From: Schistocephalus solidus
Taxonomy: Eukaryota; Platyhelminthes; Cestoda; Diphyllobothriidea; Diphyllobothriidae
Assembly: GCA_017591395.1 (NCBI GenBank)
Contig: WEDG01001512.1
Location: forward strand, 1-64,000
Length of the DNA: 64,000 nucleotides
Direction of reading: 5' to 3'
The position numbers were made by a program, and so were the translations under genes. Positions within the stretch are counted from its first letter, which is position 1. Each line of letters opens with the position of its first letter. Below, in pieces: positions 42,860 through 53,849 of the stretch. A model generated the notes under the pieces. That model searched no databases. It had not been told where the DNA came from and saw nothing but the letters and a program-made list of their open reading frames with translations.

Positions 42860-44595
42860 CTGATTTGAACCGACTCACATAAACATGTTCAAACACATCG
42901 TAAAGGTTCTCTTTGGCTCTGCGTGTCGTAGTCACGTGTGTGATCTACGTCGATAACGGAGTCCGAGAGCTGTACCTTACTGATGAGACAAAATATGTTA
43001 GGCTGATCAGCAGGCGGCAATCGATACCACAGCAAGCGCCGCGAGTCTTCTAGCAACACGGGGTTCATTTACTCAGTACTCATTTCGTCCTGCTGAAAGT
43101 AGACTGGTGAAAAGCTGTCATCGCCAACTTGCAGAGGTAAGTTTTGACTCCTCAAGTTTGACCGGCCAGGCACTCAAGCTATTTAGGCTTACGAGACTTA
43201 AACTAAGCTGAAATTTGGCGTCAAAAATACCATCTGCCGGGCACAAATAAGAAGGGAACATACACCAGTCTCTGGAGACTGACAGTTCATATCGCTGGTA
43301 GCGAAGTCAGGCAGCCAGTATATCCCGCCATCTGAAAAGGTGAGAGGTTCCTGCATGCCACCTAATGACTAGACACCTGATCGAGAGCATTAACCAAAAA
43401 AATACGACAAGGGGCTGCAGACCGTCACTTATTTTAATGCTGCAAGTAGATCGCTACAGGCTGCAAGCAATCTCTGTCTCTGATATACGAGCGCACTAGC
43501 TAAAGGTCAAATACTTTAAGCACCCGTTTTACACCGATACTTTCGCCGAAGACCCGCTCCCTTCGAAATTCAAAGCCGCGGTTCAGTAGGGTTGATACTA
43601 ATTCATCAAAAATCTTGATATCATCCAAGAGGACGACCTAACTGAGTAGACTCAGCCCTGGACGGCTCAAGCAGATGTGTGTACACAACTAACGGGACAC
43701 ACAAAGACACCCTCTAATGCATACCAAACTCGTCTTGGGTTCCCGTTTAGGGCTCGCGCAGCGGAGTAATCGGTTTTGTGGTCTAATTAGCATTCACTCG
43801 AATGTTGACTTTGAAATGCCGAAACCGTGCTAAATCTGGTTTTACACAATGTGGTGACATTCCGTTGTGTGGAACGGCAAAATTGGGATTGCAAGGTAGT
43901 TGGGGGCATTGGACAAGCAATCAGCCTGCCAACATTACCTACGGAGACTCAGTCAATTAGCATTGGGCCACAATAACTGCGCAAACGTATTTTACGTACA
44001 ACGCGCCGGGTTGTGCAAGTAGACGAGGTACTTGTCGGTTTTGATGATTACTTATGTAAGGAGCATCTTTAAAAGTCCTTTCGATTCCCTGATAAATGTA
44101 AATTTATTTTGGGGAAAACAGGAATAAAAATATTCTTCCTTGCACTCAACTGATACCAGATCACAACTTCTTCAAATTTCATACTTGAAGAAAGGGCATC
44201 TTTAGGGATCATGAAATGCGCATTCATACAGTGTCATTGTACTTGTCTATCTATGAAAGCATTAATTGCAACATTTCATGCGTGGATGCAGTTTAAAGCA
44301 AATTTTCAAGTAGTAATATATGTATACGACAACAGACAAAAAGCCAGACACCCCTGTCCCATAGTGTTGAAACCCTGAAAGCAAGCGTAACAGCAAGCCA
44401 ATTCCAAAATTACTCGAGAATTAAAAGTTATTTTAAACCGAAAGATAGCAAATCTAATTTAGTTTAGGAGCACTAAGCACAAGTGCACCTGCGGTTCTTT
44501 TAAACACTTTTTTTCTAGGAAGGTACCCATTGTGCAAGCATGCAATATTAAGTCACTGTTAAAGACGTGATGTCTGCATTAGTAGAGGCAGATAA
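42860..44595. other. Intronic stretch with nothing recognised
   Basis: About 1.7 kb of unremarkable intron. No ORF above background and no match to the other repeat families noticed. Confidence 0.4.
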
Positions 44596-44765
44596 ACGAT
44601 GCCGACAAAGACAAGGGAGACTGGAATGGTCATTTCTGGGTTATTAGCCGTTATCAGTCAGTCATACCTAACCTCAGGCGCTGCGGTGCCCGAGGCTCGA
44701 ACCCGCGACCTGTTGATCGGAAGTCGATGTTCTAAATATGATTTATCTGACTCTGCTACTACTAG
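44596..44765 (-). mobile_element. tRNA-derived SINE copy S4
   Basis: On the - strand the box B-like GGTTCGAG core (plus-strand GGCTCGAACCCGCGACC, ~44694-44710) is the best preserved of the family. It is followed by GGTATGACTGACTGATAACG and CCAGTCTCCCTTGTCTTTGT. The tail ends near 44596. Confidence 0.7.
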
Positions 44766-44829
44766 GCGCGGTGCGGCTGCTGGCGGGGCTCAAGTGAGCC
44801 CCCAAGACAGAACGGGACGAGTGAGTTCC

Positions 44830-45430
44830 GTTAGCGATCGGTGAGCGTTCGTAAACTAATGTCTGTATGCCCAAACGTTCTCTGTAGACAGAGCGCGCGG
44901 TAGATGCGCTGGACCAACACGGGGGCCAAATCAGCGTACGGTAGTATGAGGTCCCATAAAAAATGACGAACATGGTGGGCGCGCGTACCCAACATGGGCA
45001 AGTGTAGGCTCATGCTACACCCCGCTCTCCCACTCCGTGGGAGATGATTCATCTGCCCCCCACCACGCCTCCAGTCTTCTTTACTATGTTATGACACAGG
45101 ATACAGACGGGTAAGGGAAGAGAAAGTGCGGTAGATGCTGTGCAAGTCTACTATCACTTAAAACTAATTTGTGCACAAGGCACCATCCCTGCACCACCGA
45201 AACGTAGTGCATACGGTGGAAATATCGAATTACGACGGTCGAACTGACGTATGCCCAAACACATGACGAGATCAGCCCCATTCTGTTGATGTTGGGCGCA
45301 ATGACTGCCGTGTGGTAAATGGCATCGTCTACATGTGCAACACGCATGCGCGACAATGGCCAAGACTTGGCACAGCTCAACCAACACATGCTATGAGCCA
45401 ATGTCGGCCCCCTTGTGGCTCAGTGCAACA
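44830..45430 (-). repeat. R repeat, minus-strand copy
   Basis: The segment CCTCCAGTCTTCTTTACT..GGGTAAGGGAAGAGAAAGTGCGGTAGATGC is the reverse complement of the R core (GCATCTACCGCACTCTCTC...CCGGAGA). 45150-45260 matches the R start in reverse. Ends uncertain. Confidence 0.55.
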
Positions 45431-47185
45431 CGTACCACAGCGGGGCGGGGGTTAGGGAAGGGTGTCGCTGTAATTCAATCCAAACCTAAACTTCTTCCCA
45501 ATCAGTGCCACAAGATACTCGATCAGTTGGCATAGGGAAGACTACGTTTTGTATTCCAGACGAGGTGCTCAAGAAATTCAATAAAACGAGACCCCATTTT
45601 TTCGAATGACCTAAGTAAAGTGTTGTCTCGTTGCAGCAGGTGAACCGCTATGTTACCACGGAAACGACTGCCTTTAAACCAAGACTTCCGAGTGAATTCG
45701 GCGTCGAAAGTGCCCTGAGGTCTGTAGCAATCTCGTCTAGATTCGGCAACCCGACAAACGCCAGGGGTTGGTAGGCAGGTGAGTATAAACACTTGAGGGG
45801 CAGCCGTAGCCTACGCACGATTGGCGCTTTTATTCGTTGACATGGCACTGTTGTCGTGCAAAAAGCACGGCATCACTACGTTGCCTCGATGCGGGTGAAA
45901 GAAATCAGTGACAAAAAATATTTAATCACGGCATGCACCCAAATATTCAAAGAAGATAACTACGTAACAAAAACCGGTTCGGGTCGTCAGTAAACCAGAT
46001 GACATCAAAATCGTAACGGGGGGCTGAAATATCAAATAAAACAGTTAACGAATCAGGCCGACTGGAGGTGACTTCATGCTCAGTGGCTGAGGAGGTCAAA
46101 AACCTCCACCTGTTTGGTCCAAGACTTGGTTTTTGAGCGAATGAGGCTCAGTAAATTCGAAAGCGTGCAAGTTTTGCTGAAATCTACAGTTTAAAAACTT
46201 TCCAAATGAAGTTTTCGGGAATGAATGAAGACACAAAAGCTGTCTGGTGCACAGATAGTTCGACAGCCATCCGACCGACGAGGTTCACCGTCATCTCGAG
46301 GAAGGTACATGAGAGACTTTCGCTGGAAGTGGACGTAGACGCAGAGGATGATAAATCGAAAAAGCCCATCTACGCGTGCCCCACACAAACCAAATCATAA
46401 CTCCACACGAACCAGGCTTTAAAGGAGGAAGGTGGCCGCGGAGCACACATAAAAGAGAATTATATAAAGCTTATATTCATGATAGTCCAAAAAGGAAGTT
46501 CGCAATTAGTTTAACATCTACCGTCTAATACGTTATATCCCGCAACGTTGGGAAGATAAAGGCTCTCCAAAAGAAATAGAACCTATCAACGATCGTATTG
46601 ACCTTTATCCGGCTTACCAAGTCCTACCCCAATTTCTTACTGCACGACAACGTACTCAGACGGCAGAGAATCAGAAGAACGAGTAGACCAAGCGCAGCTT
46701 AAATTACTCGCAATCAAAATAATGCCTAACAACGCAGGCAGTCCTTAAAACTGCCAGAAATCCACAAAAAAAGGCATGGCAGTGAAAGAGGAAACGAAAC
46801 TACCGACCCAAGTTACTGGCAATTCTGTAAGCTTTTGTGCATTTGACACCTTGGCCGATCAAGCGGATTATTTCTCAAATACTCACCCGCGAACATTCAA
46901 CTTTTCCAACCCGAAAAGTTTGCAAGGTCCAAAGTAAGTCGAAAGATAGCTCGCTCATCTTTAAAAAAAATCACGCAAAACGTTTCGCTTTTGCTAAAAT
47001 TTCATTTTGATAAAACTTATCAAGCACATTTGACCAATATAATTTATCTAGCGCACTTTGAACTGTCGCGATGTCCTGCCAACTCAATCCTCATCTGGAC
47101 TACAGATAGCATTTCAATGGCTTTTTAATGTGATTTTACGACAAACTACCATAGCCTTGAAATCGGAGATAGTTAATCCTGAGAA
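45431..47185. other. Intronic stretch with nothing recognised
   Basis: Contains short ORFs (such as 46206-46400, +) without motifs. No repeat relation noticed. Confidence 0.4.
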
Positions 47186-47189
47186 GACG

Positions 47190-47310
47190 AAGAAGAAGAA
47201 GAAGTAGACACGATCATGGAAACAACAAGTTTATTCCCCTCACGTTTAGGATTCATGCTCCAACCCATCATCAGATACGGGTGATTCATACACAGGGGTT
47301 GCAGTATTTA
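47190..47310 (-). mobile_element. PLE 3' end fragment with hammerhead-like motif
   Basis: On the - strand the segment contains CTGATGATGGGTT, a loop, AATCCTAAACGTG and then GGGGAATAAACTTGTTG before a CTT-repeat. The CTGATGA box, a five-pair stem (GGGTT/AATCC) and the AAAC block are arranged like the hammerhead motif of PLE terminal repeats. Here the normally conserved G of GAAAC is U, so it should be dead. No RT is attached. Confidence 0.5.
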
Positions 47311-47624
47311 GAGGATGCAGTCGCTATGCTACCGCATACCAATGACAATTGACACCTCCCTTTATCAAGAACAGTTAAGTCTGTCTGTCTGAGTGCCCGC
47401 AACGGGAGACGAGTGCACGTGTGGAACGTGTAGACTAGCGCGAAATGCTTGGTCTAACCCAAGCTAAGGTACGGTTTGTTCAATTTCCCCCTGGTAGAAC
47501 ATTGGCACAGGAATCGCTTGTAATACAGAGGATTGTTCACTAAATTCTGGGAAAATGGGGGGTACTGTTTGGGCTACGGTTAAGAGAAGGTTAGGGTTAC
47601 AGGTAAGGTCTGGGTGTGTCCTGC

Positions 47625-48410
47625 GACAGTTCAACCATCGATTTAGACGAGGTCCACCGTATGCTCCACGCCAGGTGGTGCAGGGACGGTTACTTGTGCG
47701 TGAATTAGTTTTAAGTGATAGTAGCCTTGCGCTGCAGCTACCGCACTCTCTCCTCCTCCCTCACCTGAGCTCGGTGTCAAGACAGAGTCAAGAAGACCGG
47801 AGATGGGAGAGGGCGCATGTGGCTGGCGCGGCCGGAGCCGCCCTGGGCGTGCCACCACACCTGGCTCGGATCCCACGGAGTGGGAGTGCCATAAAGGCCA
47901 CATTAAGAAGGAGCCATTGCAACCTGACTCTCAGTCGGCCAGTCAGCCACTCCACACAAAACACACATTGGGCTGACCACGCGGTCTGAGTTATCCCGTC
48001 AGTTGGCAACCTTCCAAGCCAGAGCTTTAAGCGTCCCGTGATAGTTTCAAGTGCGTCAGATATTTTATAGTGAGGAAAATGCGCTGAGCTGTCGACCTCA
48101 CTCTCTCCCCCACCCCCAAAATCTGACCACTGTCCGAGCCAGTCAGTTGCCTGATGTGGGAGTGGGCGCATTGGCTGACGGATCGGCGTACCCGTCTTCG
48201 CGCGCCACAGCACGACCTGGCCCCCATAACGCACACACCAGGATTTACTAAAGTAGAGGATATGGAGGAGCCATCGCCGTCTGACTCCCAGTCTTCTGAT
48301 CAGCCACTCGACACACACAGCACATACACTGGGCCGACGACGTGGTCTGGTGTAAGCGTCAGATTGGCAGCCTTCCAAGCCACGGTTTCAAGGAAACCGT
48401 GATTTTATCA
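47625..48410 (+). repeat. R repeat, plus-strand copy
   Basis: Core from GACAGTTCAACCATCG through CTACCGCACTCTCTCCTCC, GGTGTCAAGACAGAGTCAAG and GTGGCTGGCGCGGCCGG to the trailing part with TTATCCCGTCAGTTGGCA at ~47990. A second related segment with CGTCAGATTGGCAGCCTTCC ends at ~48385. This is the most complete copy of the family in the window (nearly 0.8 kb). Confidence 0.6.
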
Positions 48411-48500
48411 GGTATATAATGATGATTGTGAGGGTGTTGTCTATGTATTAGTGTAGATGGTGTGCGGCGATGTGGCTTAGCCTCCGGTGGTTTTTTTATA

Positions 48501-48843
48501 TGGCAAGGCAAGGTCAAAACACTTTAGGTAGGGTGATAATTTCTTAAATGACCCCACCTCCAGGACAATAAAAATAGCAACGGCCACCCACATAATACAG
48601 TTGGATTTGCGCTAAATTCAAGGAAGATTAAATATTCTCATGTCTTACCCCTAGGACACACCCATATTAGAACACCTGTGGGTGTGTCCGAAGGGGTAAG
48701 ACATGCGAATATTTACCCTTCCTTGAATTTAGCGCAAGTCCACCTGTATTATATGGGCGGACGTTGCTATTTTTATTGTCCTGGAGGTGGGGTCATTTAA
48801 GAAATTATCACCCTACCTAAAGTGTTTTGACCTTGCCTTGCCA
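48501..48843. mobile_element. 343-bp foldback (hairpin) element
   Basis: The first ~165 bases are repeated as a near-perfect reverse complement in the last ~165, around a short centre near 48672-48685. It starts TGGCAAGGCAAGGTCAAAAC and ends with the complement. Arms also share CTTAAATGACCCCACCTCC and GCTAAATTCAAGGAAG. There is no coding capacity. Flanks are TTTTATA on the left and TTAAAA on the right, so a short TA-rich target duplication is possible. It looks like a non-autonomous foldback/MITE-type DNA element. Confidence 0.85.
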
Positions 48844-49690
48844 TTAAAAGATGACAAGGGGTATGAAGAGGGACAGAGTGAAGATGGCGCTGTGCAAGCC
48901 TTCGTCATTATAATCCAGACTAAGCACCACCGCCTATGCTAAGCAGCAGAGGTCGTCATCAAGTACCACGTCGAACCATTGAGCGCGACTTGTGCAATCA
49001 ATCGCTTTGGAGGGAAATTCAGCCACCAAAGCATTCATCCTAGCTAGAAATATCGAAAATATACGAGAACTACTCCAGCGGCGACAGAGCTCAAAATATC
49101 AATTCAATAATGAGCACCAATGTAAAGGCTAAATAGGTGTCACAAATCATAACTGGTAGAGAGAGACCCATTTAGGGAGCTTGTCAATGGAGCTACTTCA
49201 CAAAAAAAACAATAGAACACGATGTGCAACAAATAATCACAAACGACAACCCTTGAAATATCACTCATTATAGGGTGCACGTAGAATGAGAGTAAAAGAG
49301 GATAAGGAGGGGGATTCAAATTTCAAACTCTCTTTAATGGAAGATGTGCTTAAGAAAGGCGATTTTGTTCGAAGCCAGAACAATGGACCACTACAGTGTG
49401 TGCGCATTAACATCAGTTAGCTGGATGAGTAAACCTACCACCACCGTACAACGCTGTTTGAGACTACGATCAGAAAAGAGGGTTGATTAAAACTCATACA
49501 GACCAAACAATATACGGCTGGCATTCACCCTGTTCTTCCAGCTCCAATGTGAAAGCTCAGTTGAGCGGATCAGTGAGAAAAACAACAACGAAGGATAGGT
49601 ATGACACCCACAAACATACCATTGACCCCCTTTCAGTCTTCGATCAGGACATCTGGAGGCGGAAAGTTCGTACATCGGTGTGACGACAGT
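48844..49690. other. Intronic stretch with nothing recognised
   Basis: No ORF or repeat assignment beyond short ORFs at 49483-49732 on both strands. Confidence 0.4.
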
Positions 49691-49699
49691 GGTCATCAG

Positions 49700-50290
49700 A
49701 TATTCCTGACCATGACAGTTCGACCGTCGCAAACGACTTCATCTGCGGAGTGGGTATAGCACCGATGATCTGATTGAGCAGGAGTTTATTAAGGCCGACT
49801 TTCACAGCATCTACCTTTCTCTCCTTCCCCACTCACACGGCTACGACGACAGAAGAGTAAGGGTGCAGTGACTGACAGAGCTAAACAGCCCGTCTACGGC
49901 CTGGTCCCTGAAAAATTTTCTAAACTGCCGTGGGAACGGTTCCAATCTCACATGAGTTGAAATTCCGTGAGGGTCACAGTAAGAAGGAACCACTGCAGTC
50001 TAACCTACAGTTCTGAAAAGGACCGGTTTAACCCGCCACCGGAATACCCTCCGAATCGCAACGCTTCGGGCTTCGTGATCGATTCAAGCGCGTCAGATTT
50101 ACTTTACTGAGGAATGTGCAATGAATATGGATCTCTCTCTCTCTCGCTCTCATGCATTGGCTGAATGTTCGAGTCCATCAGCCACCTGATGCTGGAATTG
50201 GACGCAGCGCAAGGCCCTACGATAAGGCGTGCCATCCCACTCATGCACAGCAGGAATTATGGGCCAGCGCCGACTCTGTGCAGCATGATT
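49700..50290 (+). repeat. R repeat, diverged plus-strand copy
   Basis: GACAGTTCGACCGTCG (~49714) and CATCTACCTTTCTCTCC (~49808) mark the R start; GTGACTGACAGAGCTA and the CTCTCTCTCGCTCTC run near 50140 belong to the body and trailing part. Diverged from the 47.6-48.4 kb copy. Confidence 0.5.
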
Positions 50291-50461
50291 ATAAATAAAT
50301 AAATTGTATATTTAAGGCCCAGAGGGCCCCATCATTACAAACTTAGTACCGTGGTTTAAATAAATACAAAGTGGATAATTGCTGCACTATGTGAGCATCC
50401 ATATGAACAGCAGAAATGAGTAGTATGGTAGTAATATCACGTGTCGTGAGCCAACATGACA

Positions 50462-50821
50462 TTATTTTTGGTCCGGCCAAGTGCAGGCTGTGTCCAGGTG
50501 ATGCAGGATGGGTGTAGTGGCACGCAGATAGAGGCTGTCTGAACTGGGATCCCTGTCGCTGCTTCTTTCCTCGTGTGGTTGTGTTAAATCTATGTAATTA
50601 TTCATCGTACTGGCAACATGGGTAGAAGCTAAAAGGCCAGACACGTGTTTTGCCTTTATTTTTTTTCCTGCATGGCAGTCACGAAGGGTTTGGCTCATCA
50701 TTGGGTCCACCAGCAGGCCATTGGTGCGTTCTACTGTGTTAAAATCCTCATCAAGTGTGTGTTGTAGATCAGGGAGCATGGTGGTTGCACGCTTAGGAGC
50801 GAATTTCGCTGAGCCAGCCAC
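50462..50821 (-). CDS. Unrecognised 119-codon ORF within the kinase intron (doubtful)
   Basis: An open frame starting MAGSAKFAPKR and ending TACTWPDQK, without a domain I recognise. It is on the same strand as the kinase gene but sits inside the intron between its exons and has no obvious splice sites. Composition looks protein-like (mixed charge, no low complexity), yet it borders an R repeat at 50805, so it may be chance or a relic of another repeat. A processed pseudogene fragment is an alternative; there is no poly(A) tail to support it. Confidence 0.2.
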   Translation of the reverse strand: MAGSAKFAPKRATTMLPDLQHTLDEDFNTVERTNGLLVDPMMSQTLRDCHAGKKIKAKHVSGLLASTHVASTMNNYIDLTQPHEERSSDRDPSSDSLYLRATTPILHHLDTACTWPDQK

Positions 50822-50995
50822 CTACACCTGATCTCCCCTCCAGCCTTCTTGACTCTATCTTGACATCAGGCACGGACGGGTGAGGGAAGAGGGAGAGAGA
50901 GTGAGGTAGATGCATTGTAAGTCTCCTATGTCTCAAAACTAACTCACGCGCAAGTCGCTGCACTTGCTTTCAGCCTGATGTGAAGCAAGCGTCGA
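50805..50995 (-). repeat. R repeat, minus-strand copy
   Basis: CCAGCCTTCTTGACTCTATC..CACGGACGGGTGAGGGAAGAG..AGTGAGGTAGATGC is the reverse complement of the R core. Short copy. Confidence 0.6.
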
Positions 50996-51105
50996 ACATC
51001 TTCAAACTCGACAGTCAAACTGTCAGCTTTGGTACGGCACATGCACAACGCACAAATTCACGTTCATGCCTGTAACAAAAAAATGGCAGGAAGGCGGACA
51101 CACAC

Positions 51106-51332
51106 CTTGTACTCGCTGTTGAGGGGAGTGAGTCCACCGGTGGAGGAGTGTGTGGATCCGCTAATGCAGAGCATCTGCTCCGGACTCATGTAGGCCATTG
51201 AACCCATCGGGCGTTCCAGATCCATGTGGGTGCAGTCTAGTGGAAGGCGCTGGCTGATACCCAAGTCGATCAGTTTCAAGCGGCCCTGCACCAGCACAAA
51301 GTTCTCCGGTTTGAGGTCCAGGTGCACAATTC
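51106..51332 (-). CDS. TTK: TTK/MPS1-like kinase, catalytic loop and activation segment exon
   Basis: The exon is 227 bases, from acceptor CCCCCAG to donor GTGTGT. It encodes IVHLDLKPENFVLVQGRLKL, IDLGIS, then YMSPEQML and a Ser/Thr-rich loop ending NSEYK. HLDLKPEN is the catalytic loop with Asp base and Asn; in TTK it reads HSDLKPAN. GRLKLIDLGIS matches the TTK pattern G.LKLIDFGIA, but the DFG phenylalanine is Leu here. SPE stands for the APE/PPE box. The catalytic Asp and metal-binding Asp are present, so activity is possible. The first codon is split with the exon at 63930 (A+GA). Confidence 0.92.
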
Positions 51333-51399
51333 CTGGGGGCGGAAGGGCACATGGAAATAATAAATGCGTGCAAAATAGTGGTAGTAGCAAAAAGAGTCT

Positions 51400-52990
51400 A
51401 AAAGTGTAACTTCCTAATGCTATGACCTGGTCTCATAGTCAGGAATCATACAAAACGTACACTTTCTCGACTGTTGCCACAGCCACAGTCAGATGGCAAG
51501 ACCACAATATGTGACCCAACTCAGAGGACAAAGGATAGGTCAGCGAGTAATACGGGACCGGTAATAATAGGATTTGTATCGATGGAGCTAAATGAAGAAG
51601 AGGAGAGCGTCAACCTAATCCAAACTCTATCCATTGTTTTAGCTAGGATTACCCTTCGTTGCCGGGTTATTAGGGTCACACAAATTTTATTGCCCCGATA
51701 AGTGTGCCAATTGCGAGATCCGGTGGTTTTACCTCCGCCAACCAATGTGCGCGATATCATTCCTAGCTGATCCGACCCACTTTTATTCAGACCCTTTACA
51801 AGAGTAAGAATGGGGCCAACTCTATGTGGTCTTTTATTAGCAAAGAAAAATGGATGCGCTTTGAAACTAATGCGTCATCGAAACAGTTGCTGCTAGGAAA
51901 GGTGCTATTTGACCCGATACTTCGACCTTCCTACCGCCAACGAAATATTGCCTGACCCTGCTAACCCGGCAACGAATGCTAACCCTAATGAGCACAATGG
52001 ATGGAGTTAGGGTTACGTTGGCATGTGGTGCGGTAGCTTATTACACGCTGACCTGTCCTTTGCCCCCTGAGTCTGGTCGCATATTATGTTCTTGCAGTTG
52101 CGCGTATTTGTGCCATCCCGTTATGACAGGCTAACATTCTGTCCAAAGAAGAAAGGACTAGAAGGTCGAGCCGCCTCTGGGAGACTTGGACCAATCTGAG
52201 CTCCGGGAAGCACTGTGGCCGCAGCCAATGGTGAAAGGCTTTCGAAAGCACGCAGTTAACACGCAGGTTAAAGCGCGCAGGTGCTTTCCAATGAGACTGA
52301 CATACTATTTGTGAGAGTGTAGACATTGTCAACACCTAATCATTCCAGTCAGGCCGAATTTAGCTGTATCCGGGAGGAGGATCCCCAAAAACTTTTCCCG
52401 CTGACAGAATTTAGGAAGAGAATGCATCTCGCCTATCCGCAACGTCAAGCGGGTATTCAATCTAACCTGTGCAAGTACAAAGACGGTATGGGTACAGAGT
52501 ATGATACACTTTGCTAATGAACAACTATCCCACATGAACGAGACTTCAGTGACTCGGATATCAAATCAGCGATGGGTAACCAGGTGATGGAGATATTAAT
52601 ATGAGGATAGTAAGCGCACGATCTACCTCCCACCTTTTCTGACCCTTTTAACCATGCACGTCCGAGCCAAGCCGAATGGAGGTGATATCAGGCGAAGGTG
52701 GCCGGTCAATTTAGCACGCTCGACCCATCTGGTTTACGCGCCTACAGGCCTTAGGTGACCGCCACAGAAGAGAGGGGGGATCAAAAGCCTAATTTTGAAA
52801 ACAAAAAATCAATCCCGAACCAGACATAGACCAACAAAGCTACGAAATAGGGCCGAGACTACCAAAATCACAATTTTCGGTGCCAATTTTGTGCGTTAAG
52901 CTATTAAGGACATAAATATAAACAAGAAAGATTTCAGACAAATCCCTTCTGCAACCTGAAAATATGATCTTAATAAAAATCCGTTGATGG
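51400..52990. other. Intronic stretch with nothing recognised
   Basis: Short ORFs only (for example 51474-51701 + and 52084-52335 -), none with motifs. Confidence 0.35.
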
Positions 52991-53194
52991 CAAGTGTAAG
53001 GAATCACATTGTTTTCCAGAAACAAGAAATGAATCTAGCGTGTAAGATTTTTTCACAAGTTTCTGGCATTTTTTCCCACAAAACGCAGTAATACACTTGC
53101 TTACCAGTATTTTGTTTTACTACCCCGAAAATTATAACCGTAAACACAATACGTACAACATAATGTAGAGATGGACGTCTAGAACAACCGAGGT

Positions 53195-53370
53195 TGAAAC
53201 GCAATGGGCAGAAGATTTGTATTTTTCGCAAAATCGTAGTAAATATTCGGCCACTCTTGTGCATACAGAATCATATAACGGCGTATTTAAGTAAACGAAT
53301 ATAGCGGAAAACGCTCCAATATTAAGCGAAAGGTGATTTTTCATTTTCAACAGAAAATTCGTCACTTAGT
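53195..53370. repeat. AT-rich repeat, copy 1 (partner at 62450-62615)
   Basis: Blocks GGGCAGAAGATTTG, ATATTCGGCCACTCTTGTGCAT, AAAACGCTCCAATA and GTGATTT..TTTCATTTTCAACAGA occur in the same order and orientation at 62450-62615. Flanking AT-rich DNA on both sides may belong to the same old element. No coding capacity. Confidence 0.65.
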
Positions 53371-53849
53371 TTCAGGGAAATCAAAAAACGGTCAAATTTC
53401 ACATTTTTAACTTGACTTATTCTTGGAAAAAATATTGTCAGTTTAACATCAACTTAAAGCGCCTTTTTATGAGGTATCTTATTAAAGTCTTTCAATTGAT
53501 TTTAGGCATATTAATTGCCGAATTTTGTTGTGGACGATCATTTTTATCGACAATTAAATTTCATTTTTGAGTGAATCTAAAAATATGACTCAAACGCCCA
53601 TCGGCATTAGAAAAAATATTTAAAAACTCGCGACTTTGGTAAATACTTTTAATTAATGTAATATTTTGAAGGTTTTGATAAACATATAGAACGGAATCTA
53701 AAGTTATGACTAGGCGCTTGAAAACCGTTAAGTATTCACCGATATTCCAAGGATGATCTGACATTAACTGCAATCTAGTATCGAAAATAGCAATTGAAAG
53801 TAAAGTTCTTTTAATATACACAAAATGGTATGCATAGGATTTTGCCCGA

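Larger units (their letters stand above)
41393..51105 (-). other. Intron of the TTK-like gene (~9.7 kb), filled with repeats
   Basis: The intron runs from donor GTGTGT (at 51105) to acceptor CAG (ending at 41393). It contains SINE S4, several R repeats, the 343-bp foldback element, a PLE 3' end at ~47.2 kb and long stretches without recognisable content (42860-44590, 45430-47190, 48844-49690). Confidence 0.75.
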
